From Bacteroidota bacterium (GTDB lineage Bacteria > Bacteroidota > Ignavibacteria > Kapaibacteriales > UBA2268): a stretch of 64,000 nucleotides of DNA. The translations under genes and the position numbers were made by a program. Below are positions 56,515 to 64,000 of the stretch, piece by piece; the stretch's first letter is position 1; the number at the start of each line of letters is the position of its first letter. The DNA is taken from NCBI GenBank assembly GCA_004322215.1, contig SCSM01000039.1, positions 160,744 through 224,743 of the forward strand, in the 5' to 3' direction. Under the pieces are notes generated by a model that was not told the DNA's origin, did no database searches, and worked only from the letters and a program-made list of their open reading frames with translations.

Positions 56515-57354
56515 ATGAAGACATTAAAACACAGCATCGCTGCCTTGTTTGTATTAGCTATTTTTTTTGTTGGGCTGCCACAGCAGGCGAAAGCTCAAGA
56601 AATTGATACATGTTGGTGCCCACCATTATCATATCCTAGGACAGGTCAATTAGTAAATCAAGACTCAGCAATAGTCTTTGACACATGTGGTATAAGATAT
56701 CCATCTGCAAATTGTGATTCTGCTTTTTGGGATAATACCGGATGGAGATATTATCCTGAGGCAAAAGGAAAAGTTTATGCAAGAAAATACTGGGATGTAA
56801 TATTCGGTGTTCCTGCTATTGTATTAGATTCTATTCGTGGCGATTCACTTCTTTATGTAACACATAATGCAATAGATAGCATTAATTACCCAAATATAAA
56901 GAATGGCTTTAAGCAGTTAGAAACTATTTAAGGAACATATAAATTACGTAAGGTTCATCCTGATGAAACAACAGATGACCGTAGCCGTTATTTCAGATTA
57001 TACTTTGACAATTATGTAAAGTTTGGAGAGGTTGAATATTTTTTAGATACAATGGAGAATGTTTATTGCGAATTTGCAAATTGGCCATCTTTATCTGGTA
57101 GTAATGTAGATGATACAAATATAAATAAAGAATTCAAAATAGAACTTGACGCATCACAATCATTCATAAAAATTTTATCAATTAATAATTTGAGGATAAA
57201 AAGTATTAAAATATATACTATTTTAGGGGAATTACTTTATTATTCTTCTTTTATTGACAATTATAATTTTACTATAAATATTAATAATTATTCAACAGGT
57301 ATATACATAATTGCAATTAACAAACAAATTTATAAATTTTATATTTTAAGGTAA
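56515..57354 (+). pseudogene. T9SS cargo gene interrupted by one in-frame stop (subtilase-propeptide-like region)
   Basis: AGGAGG eight bases upstream supports the ATG. A signal peptide (ending QAKAQ) and a Cys/Trp-containing segment lead to FKQLETI at residue 138, then TAA at 56929-56931. The same frame continues without another stop for 140 more codons: GTYKLRKVHPDETTDDRSRY, FRLYFDNYVKFGEVEYFLDT, MENVYCEFANWPSL, then a sorting-domain-like end (IKSIKIYTILGELLYY to STGIYIIAINKQIYKFYILR). Removing the one stop gives a 279-residue secreted protein. The part after the stop resembles the propeptide/inhibitor fold of FCB subtilases (SRxFRLxFxN...xxEYxLxxxxNVxCxE), but no protease domain follows. 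A sequencing error or recoding cannot be excluded. Confidence 0.75.
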
Positions 57355-57356
57355 AA

Positions 57357-57642
57357 ATGAAAACAAAACTTATACTATTTGTTATTGTGAGTCTATTGTT
57401 TGCCTTATTAAATAAACCTCTATCATTAGTGGCACAAGTTCCTGATAGCTTTTTATACTTAATTCCAAATGATAGTTTAACATCAAATCTTGGTTCTGTC
57501 AAGATTGATACTTGTATAGAATCACCGACATTTTCCTAATCAATTCTTTTTCAATATTGTCTACTTTTACAACGGAGTATATTTCTACCGTCTTGAAGCG
57601 GGTGGAATAATCGAGACACGAAAGATGCAGTTGATAAGATGA
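57357..57642 (+). pseudogene. Collapsed T9SS cargo gene: signal peptide and sorting-domain tail in different frames
   Basis: The first frame (57357-57539) encodes a signal peptide (KLILFVIVSLLFALLNKPLS, ending LVAQ) and about 33 residues before a stop. About 25 bases later another frame (offset by one) encodes NIVYFYNGVYFYRLEAGG and IIETRKMQLIR, an unmistakable end of a T9SS sorting domain. The middle of the protein is missing and the two ends are out of frame, so this is a deletion remnant. It starts two bases after the previous broken gene. Confidence 0.8.
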
Positions 57643-57656
57643 TTTTTATTGGAAAT

Positions 57657-57689
57657 AATCCCTGCCAGGTATGACACCCGGCAGGGATT
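57657..57689. terminator. Hairpin between convergent genes
   Basis: AATCCCTGCC (57657-57666) pairs perfectly with GGCAGGGATT (57680-57689) around 13 bases. There is no long T-run on either side, so termination strength is uncertain. It separates the decayed gene from the opposing dipeptidase. Confidence 0.65.
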
Positions 57690-57698
57690 AATTCTTAT

Positions 57699-59342
57699 CT
57701 ACTTTTTCTTCTTCTTTTTATCCTGCCACTTCACTTCATAATAATTGGGTTTGTCTTTAAGCACCGCTTTCAGGAAATCATTGCCATAGCCAACTCCCTG
57801 GGGATGACGCCCGTTTGCTACATTGACATCGTTGATATAACCGTCGTTGTATTTCATCACGAGGAATCGCCACAAGTCCCTCCATCGGTAGAAAGTGTTA
57901 TCTGCCTGAGTAACGGAATAATCGGTGAGGTAATCAACCATAAGTTTCCTGTCGGTTTTTTCGAGTTCCAGTGCGGCTTTTTCTACTGCCGGCTGAGTAG
58001 CGTGGAATTTATTTTCCAATTCACTCTGAACTTTCTGAATGTCTTTTATGATGTATGAATACTTTGTATAAGCAAGATTGGCAACAAGGTTGAAAATCCA
58101 CCAGCCCGATTCGAGCGAGAAGTCGTTTATTGCACCGATTGTGAATGGTTCGGGAGGGCGGGTTATGCAGCAATACAAGGGCATGTAAACGTTAGAGTAT
58201 GTGTCGTCAACACCGTACCAGAAGACACCGCCTACTTCGCGAGGCAGGAAGTTTCTCATCTGTGAAACGAATGAGAATGCAGTCTGCTGTGTGGAGATTG
58301 GACGCTCCCAGCCATATTCGGTAACAGTATCGCCTTCGACTTTCCATGTTAAATTTTTCCATCGGACAGGGCAGCCGTAGGGACCGGCTGCAACTCCCTT
58401 TGTCATATCGTAGGGAGTGCCTTCGAAGTGGTCTCTCATCAGCCCAATCACATCCTGAACGGAAAGCTTCTTGTCCGGTTTAACGAAAAGTGGGTATGGC
58501 TCAGCCCCTTTGACAGCACGCCAGTAATCATCGGTGAAATTCTGTGAGGGTGCAATTCGGGTAAAGAATCTCCAGATTCTTCCTTCACAAAACAGAAGCC
58601 CTCCGGGTTCGAGCGGGCAGTAAGTATCGGCAAAGCTGAATGGACCTGACTTGGGGTCATACCAGCCCTTCTTAATAGCATAGGAAATTGCATCGGGTGA
58701 GAATAAACAATTCATTGTGTCATTATCAACAAGTTCACGGATTCTTGCCTGGTTTGCATGGGCGCAGACATAACCATCGGGTACCCTGCGGGCAGCCCAT
58801 ACTGCACCTCCTTCGGGTTTGGCAAGCATTTCGAGTATCCATGCCTCGTCGGCATCGGCAACAGAAAAGGATTCACCTGAGCTGTAATATCCGTATTCGG
58901 CAACGAGACCTGTCATAACGTGGATAGCTTCCCGTGCGGTTTTTGCTCTCTGGAGGGCAAGGTACATCAAGCTGCCGTAATCTACTTTTGCGGTAGTGTC
59001 TCTCATTTCGGATTTGCCTCCGAATGTAGTTTCGCCGATGGAAACCTGGTATTCATTCATATTACCGATTACAAGGTATGTATGTAATACTTGTTTGATT
59101 TTACCGAGAAATTTACCGGTGTCCCACTCGATTACGTCAACAGAATCGCCGGTTTTATAATCTTTTGCAGGGGAATAATAGAGAGGGTCCATGAATCCGC
59201 CTGCATCGGCATTGTATGTAATCATAACCGAACCGTCTGCAGAAGCACCTTTCGAGACGAGCAGATTCGTGCAGGCATTGCCGATATAATATATTGATAA
59301 AAATATTATTCCCGATAAAAATAGTTTAATTCCGAAATTCAT
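57699..59342 (-). CDS. C69-family dipeptidase (PepD-like), exported
   Basis: C69 peptidases are N-terminal nucleophile hydrolases that cleave dipeptides. The 547-residue protein has a signal-like N-terminus (LFLSGIIFLSIYYIGNA) followed by CTNLLVSKGASADGSVMITY. The Cys at residue 24 would become the N-terminal nucleophile after cleavage. Family motifs GNMNEYQVSIGETTFGG, ALQRAKTAREAIHVM, GESFSVADADEAWILEM and VCAHANQARIREL match. So do DTYCPLEPGGLLFCEGRIWR and FWYGVDDTYSNVYMPLYC. Length and order match secreted C69 enzymes of FCB bacteria. Terminators flank it, so it is a single unit. The Lys-rich tail is unusual but harmless. Confidence 0.92.
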   Translation of the reverse strand: MNFGIKLFLSGIIFLSIYYIGNACTNLLVSKGASADGSVMITYNADAGGFMDPLYYSPAKDYKTGDSVDVIEWDTGKFLGKIKQVLHTYLVIGNMNEYQVSIGETTFGGKSEMRDTTAKVDYGSLMYLALQRAKTAREAIHVMTGLVAEYGYYSSGESFSVADADEAWILEMLAKPEGGAVWAARRVPDGYVCAHANQARIRELVDNDTMNCLFSPDAISYAIKKGWYDPKSGPFSFADTYCPLEPGGLLFCEGRIWRFFTRIAPSQNFTDDYWRAVKGAEPYPLFVKPDKKLSVQDVIGLMRDHFEGTPYDMTKGVAAGPYGCPVRWKNLTWKVEGDTVTEYGWERPISTQQTAFSFVSQMRNFLPREVGGVFWYGVDDTYSNVYMPLYCCITRPPEPFTIGAINDFSLESGWWIFNLVANLAYTKYSYIIKDIQKVQSELENKFHATQPAVEKAALELEKTDRKLMVDYLTDYSVTQADNTFYRWRDLWRFLVMKYNDGYINDVNVANGRHPQGVGYGNDFLKAVLKDKPNYYEVKWQDKKKKKK

Positions 59343-59411
59343 TCTTCACCTAATGAGTAAATATTAACATTCATTTTCACATAAGTTTACAAAAATGACA
59401 AATTATCTGTA

Positions 59412-59448
59412 AATAAAAAAAAGCCCGTGAATATGAATCCACGGGCTG
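59412..59448 (-). terminator. Terminator of the fibronectin-repeat gene
   Basis: AGCCCGTG/CACGGGCT pair around a nine-base loop, and an A-run on the left reads as a U-run in minus-strand RNA. It lies just downstream of the minus-strand gene ending at 59474. Confidence 0.88.
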
Positions 59449-59473
59449 TCAGTAAAACAAAAAGGACTAAATT

Positions 59474-62431
59474 TTATTTAACAAGTACAATCTTGTTTAG
59501 TGTCTTGTAACTACCAATCTGCACTGAATACCAGTATACACCGCTTGAAAGTCCCCTAGCCGTCCAGTTGTAATTGTATTCACCCTGTGACAGAGTTTTA
59601 TCGAGCAATGTTTGAATTTCAGCACCGAAGGAATTAACAATCTTTATGATTACCCTATTGTCAGCCGGCAGATTGAAATGAATAGCCGTAGATTCCGAAG
59701 TCGGATTCGGATAGGCATTAATCTGATATTCATTGTGATTCAATTCTTCAACTGCACTTGGTCCAGTTGTAAATTTCCACATTTCAGACCATGGACCGGA
59801 GCCGGCTTCATTAGTACCTTTGACATGCCAGTAATAATCGGTCAGTCTAATCAAACCGTCAATATCCAATTGAGTATCATAAATTGACAAAGTTTCTTTT
59901 ACAATCGAATCGGTTGTAAATGAGGCACTTGTCGAGACCTGCACATGGTATTCAACCGGACTGTTGCTGGTTGCAGGGTCCCAGTATAAAGTACCGGATG
60001 TATCTAAGGAAGCAAAGTTATCAACCGGCGCTCTAAGGTTAGGTGCGAGAGGCGGAACGTCAATCACCCTGAAATGCCAGGTTGATGAATATCTTGTTTC
60101 ACCACTATCATTTATTGCACTTACATGCCAGTAATAAGTCCTGAAATTATCTAAATCAGTAAGAGTATATGTTGTTGAGGTTAATGTGTTCAGGTCATAT
60201 AATGGACCGAGTATTATTGTGTCTTCAACGACTACAGTTCCTACCTGCAAATGATAATTATTAACAATTTGTGATGGCAGCCATCTCAAAGTAACGGTAG
60301 TAGGAATCTGCTCGGCACCGGAAGTCGGAAATACGAGAATCGGCACTCCGGGACCTTGTTTGACAGTCGTGAAATCCCAAACCGAAGACCAGTCGCTGGT
60401 ACCCTCACTGTTCTGTGCATTAACACGCCAATAATACTTAGTCTCCGGGTCAAGAGCATCAGTTATCAGGTAATTCGTAGAAGATGTAACTGTTCCTCTA
60501 AGCACACTCAGGAAATTAGGTGTGGTTGATAAATTGAAAACGTAACTTGTTGCACCCGGCACAGGTTCCCACTGGCAAAGCAATTGAATAGGACGGTTTA
60601 TCGCATGATTAACGGGCGATAACAGGTTCGGGGCGCTCAGAACAGTCCTGAATGCCCAAGTATCAGACCATGTGCTCGAGCAAGGAGTGAATGTCGCTGA
60701 AACTCTCCAATAATATTCTTCATTAAGTGTTGGCACCTGGTATGTATATGAGTTAGATGTCAAGCCCGTAACACTTACAATTGAAGAAGTAAATGTCGGG
60801 TCAGTCGAAAGCTGGAATGCATATTCCGTATTAGGTAAAATGCTTGACCAACTGAAATGAATAGTTCTTTGATATCCACCTGAATTGTTAGCAGGAGTCA
60901 GTAAGGTCGGAACAGGAATATTTGTTTCAAAATCCCAGGTCGCAGACCATAGTCCAGTATTGTTTATGTCTTCTCCTCTCACTCTCCAGTAATAAGTAGT
61001 CAATGCTTCGAGCCCGCTGACATCATGATACAAATCCATTATGTTATCCTGGTTGACCACAATATCAGAAAAACCAGCATCCTTAGCCACCTGAATCCTG
61101 AAAGCAGTGGCTCCCGGAGGGGCATTCCATTGGAACCTGTAATTCAAAGGAGTACATGTCCTGTGATTTATAGGCGATGACAATACCGGTGAATCGTAGG
61201 GCGTTCTGAATGTAAATGTATTAGACCACATCGAAGTGCAGCCACCAATAACAGATGCCACCCTCCAATAAAATACCGTGTTTGATTTAGTCGGAGACAA
61301 AGCGATAGTATATGAAGTAGAAGTAATCCCTGTCTGATTAACATCAGGCGTACTGAAATCGGGATTATCAGCAACCTGTAAGTTATATGTATTAGTACCA
61401 GCAACGACAGTCCATGAACAGCTTGTATTGAACGGAACACCCTCAGCCAGGTTCGGAGGCAACAAAGGTGCCGGCTCAGGATGAGAAGTAGTAAACGTCG
61501 TTGTCGTTGACCAATCAGTGATACAGCCATCAGTAAATGAAGAACTGACACGTGAATAATAAGTAGCCAGGTAATTAGGTAAAGAAACAGTCTGTGATGT
61601 TGTGGTTATACCCGGATTATAATAAACCCTGTTAGCCGGAATAAAATTCGGCGAATTATAGACTTCAAGCCGGTAGAAATCAGCTGGAGGCGAAGCCGTC
61701 CAAGTGAAATCTGCAATCCTTGGGGCGCATGTAGAGCCGTGTACCGGGAAAGTAATCACCGGTTTGTCCGGTATGGTTGTGAAAGTCCTGCCCGGACTCC
61801 AGCCGGACCAGCATCCGCCAACATCGGTATTCAGACGCCAGTAATACTGGGTATTATAAGCTGCAACACCGCTTAAACTGAATGTAGTGGAAGTTGTAGT
61901 TCCCGAATATACTATTGAACCCGGGTCAAATGTCGAAGATGTATTGATTTCCAGGTTGTATTGGCTTGCAGTTGTAGGGTAATCCCATGAAACAATTCCG
62001 TCAACCGGTACACATGTCAAATTATTTGACGGAGTGTACATAGTTGCAAAAGGAGAATAAGTGGTAAAAGTAGCTGCAGTCGAATACAGATGCGATAAAT
62101 CGGTAAATGAAGCACTAACTCTCCAGAAATACGGGTCTAAGCTTCTCGGCAGTGTATAAGAATATGTAGTTGAAGACGGCGAAATACCAAAATAATTAAG
62201 TATTTCCGAGCCGGTTGCCGAGGTTTGTGAAATGTAAATACCATAACCAGTAACAGTACCGGATACCGGTGCTGTCCAGGTAAAGAGCACATTCGGGTCG
62301 TCACAGGAACCTACGCCACCAGTCGGTGATACAAGCGTAGGAGCTGATTGCCCAAAAGCTGAATTAATACCTGCCAGGGCTAACAATGCCATAACAAGTA
62401 TTAAATAAAAAAGTCTTCCGGTTGATTTCAT
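59474..62431 (-). CDS. Secreted fibronectin type III repeat protein with T9SS sorting domain
   Basis: The 985-residue protein starts at ATG 62431, six bases after AAGGAG; an upstream in-frame ATG at 62497 lacks a ribosome site and would bury the signal peptide. The signal peptide ends INSAFGQ. About nine fibronectin III-like modules follow, each starting with 'PxLLxPxNxx...xxxxFxWxx' and containing 'TxYYWRVxxx...WSxxWxFxT' (for example TTYYWRVRGEDINNTGLWSA and TKYYWRVNAQNSEGTSDWSS). The early modules are Cys-containing. The sorting domain is INAYPNPTSESTAIHFNL to SGVYWYSVQIGSYK. Probable surface stalk or polysaccharide-associated protein. Monocistronic. Confidence 0.88.
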   Translation of the reverse strand: MKSTGRLFYLILVMALLALAGINSAFGQSAPTLVSPTGGVGSCDDPNVLFTWTAPVSGTVTGYGIYISQTSATGSEILNYFGISPSSTTYSYTLPRSLDPYFWRVSASFTDLSHLYSTAATFTTYSPFATMYTPSNNLTCVPVDGIVSWDYPTTASQYNLEINTSSTFDPGSIVYSGTTTSTTFSLSGVAAYNTQYYWRLNTDVGGCWSGWSPGRTFTTIPDKPVITFPVHGSTCAPRIADFTWTASPPADFYRLEVYNSPNFIPANRVYYNPGITTTSQTVSLPNYLATYYSRVSSSFTDGCITDWSTTTTFTTSHPEPAPLLPPNLAEGVPFNTSCSWTVVAGTNTYNLQVADNPDFSTPDVNQTGITSTSYTIALSPTKSNTVFYWRVASVIGGCTSMWSNTFTFRTPYDSPVLSSPINHRTCTPLNYRFQWNAPPGATAFRIQVAKDAGFSDIVVNQDNIMDLYHDVSGLEALTTYYWRVRGEDINNTGLWSATWDFETNIPVPTLLTPANNSGGYQRTIHFSWSSILPNTEYAFQLSTDPTFTSSIVSVTGLTSNSYTYQVPTLNEEYYWRVSATFTPCSSTWSDTWAFRTVLSAPNLLSPVNHAINRPIQLLCQWEPVPGATSYVFNLSTTPNFLSVLRGTVTSSTNYLITDALDPETKYYWRVNAQNSEGTSDWSSVWDFTTVKQGPGVPILVFPTSGAEQIPTTVTLRWLPSQIVNNYHLQVGTVVVEDTIILGPLYDLNTLTSTTYTLTDLDNFRTYYWHVSAINDSGETRYSSTWHFRVIDVPPLAPNLRAPVDNFASLDTSGTLYWDPATSNSPVEYHVQVSTSASFTTDSIVKETLSIYDTQLDIDGLIRLTDYYWHVKGTNEAGSGPWSEMWKFTTGPSAVEELNHNEYQINAYPNPTSESTAIHFNLPADNRVIIKIVNSFGAEIQTLLDKTLSQGEYNYNWTARGLSSGVYWYSVQIGSYKTLNKIVLVK

Positions 62432-62641
62432 AACAACTCCTTTAATAATACTTTTTAAAGTAAACTTATTTTCAAATTGATTATTTTTCTGCTGCATATT
62501 TATGTCAATGTAACTTGACGTAATTATTCAAAATTAATTATTTATTTGTAAATAGTTACAAGAAAAAAACGTACCAAAGTCGGTTATACAATTTTTTTTT
62601 TACTTTTTTAGCAATAATTTTTATTAATTTGCGTTAAATTG

Positions 62642-62668
62642 TTAGCACTCTTTGACAGAGAGTGCTAA
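62642..62668 (+). promoter_or_regulatory. CIRCE operator (HrcA site) upstream of groESL
   Basis: TTAGCACTC, nine bases, GAGTGCTAA is a perfect match to the CIRCE consensus. It lies 53 bases before groES. HrcA represses chaperonin operons through this site in many bacteria, with release on heat shock. hrcA itself is not in the window. Confidence 0.96.
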
Positions 62669-62721
62669 TTCATCGATAAAAAATCAAAGTTTTGTTTATT
62701 AATTAAATGGAGTAAGTTGAT

Positions 62722-63009
62722 ATGAATCTAAAACCTCTTCATGACAGAATAATAGTTAAGCCATCAGAACCAGAAGAAGTTTCTAAGGGTGGGATTATTA
62801 TACCGGATACGGCAAAAGAAAAGCCCCAGCAGGGAGAAGTAATTGCAGTCGGAAACGGCAAGATTACCGAAGAAGGAAAAGTGCTTCCACTACAAGTAAA
62901 AGCAGGAGACAAAGTTCTATACGGAAAATATTCAGGTACTGAAGTAAATATTGATGGTTCAGACCACCTGATAATGCGTGAAAGCGATGTATTTGCAATT
63001 ATAAGCTAA
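62722..63009 (+). CDS. groS: Co-chaperonin GroES
   Basis: GroES caps the GroEL cylinder during protein folding. The 95-residue protein begins [20 protein letters not shown] and has the mobile loop [20 protein letters not shown]. It ends with [16 protein letters not shown] and ESDVFAII, all canonical. GGAG lies nine bases before the ATG. It is the first gene of the CIRCE-controlled groES-groEL operon, 87 bases ahead of groEL. Confidence 0.98.
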   Translation: MNLKPLHDRIIVKPSEPEEVSKGGIIIPDTAKEKPQQGEVIAVGNGKITEEGKVLPLQVKAGDKVLYGKYSGTEVNIDGSDHLIMRESDVFAIIS

Positions 63010-63081
63010 GTTTTTCAGTGTATTTAATTTCACACTGTGTAATTTTTACGACAATAACATAATTTTTGAAAAATAATATAA

Positions 63082-64000
<919 letters not shown>

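Noticed and set aside
56929-56931. Selenocysteine or pyrrolysine recoding at the internal stop
   Set aside because: The codon is TAA, which is not used for either; a nonsense change or error is more likely.

Overview
The window looks like a chromosomal segment of a Gram-negative, AT-rich member of the Bacteroidota/Chlorobi side of the FCB group, most likely near Ignavibacteria or Kapabacteria. The reasons are inferential. Many exported proteins end in type IX secretion (T9SS) sorting domains (a YPNPF-type start and a GVYF-type end). YCF48-like beta-propeller repeats are abundant. LpxH and Lgt point to a lipid A outer membrane with lipoproteins. Several genes have clear AGGAGG-type ribosome binding sites, which core Bacteroidetes rarely use. 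No rRNA, tRNA, CRISPR array, phage or intact insertion sequence was recognised.

Layout. 1-2.5 kb: the tail of a nucleotidyltransferase-like gene, then polyphosphate kinase ppk1. 2.5-7.5 kb: three YCF48/T9SS surface proteins, two of them a tandem duplication, then a dead hicB antitoxin gene. 7.8-13.7 kb: exported proteins, including an overlapping pair (a cohesin-like protein and an IgGFc-binding/outer-membrane-barrel chimera), a lone ccmB and a DKDGICD-repeat protein. 13.7-18.7 kb: nadA-nadC, a lone ABC-2 permease behind a palindromic operator, an rmlD-like reductase and a MenA/UbiA-type prenyltransferase. 18.9-27.2 kb: another YCF48/T9SS protein, dnaA, an AIM24-family protein and the pfkA-nadK-lgt run. 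27.3-36.1 kb: an accessory stretch with a single-chain type IIG restriction-modification enzyme, corA, an orphan hicB, an MFS exporter, an AT-rich orphan, a YgiT-like zinc-finger gene and lpxH. 36.2-41.3 kb: a PqiC-like lipoprotein, coaX, a glycosyltransferase, a TlpA-like lipoprotein and ppk2, followed by a dead four-helix-bundle gene. 41.7-62.4 kb: a large block of T9SS cargo (IgGFc/ASH-repeat protein, lectin-like, propeller, beta-helix, InlB-type repeat and fibronectin-type proteins) broken by two decayed cargo genes and a C69 dipeptidase. 62.6-64 kb: groES and a partial groEL under a perfect CIRCE operator.

How it works together. Housekeeping genes for NAD synthesis (nadA, nadC, nadK), CoA (coaX), polyphosphate (ppk1, ppk2), replication initiation, lipoprotein modification and chaperonins are interspersed with a large, rapidly changing secretome. 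Duplication, domain shuffling, near-identical sorting-domain DNA and at least two decayed cargo genes suggest surface proteins are made and lost quickly. Four antitoxin- or toxin-like remnants without partners suggest past toxin-antitoxin turnover. The most interesting candidates are the overlapping 9210-12412 pair, whose two types of domain recur in one chain at 41741-46003, and the single-nonsense T9SS gene at 56515-57354. All family calls were made by reading motifs; no database search was run.
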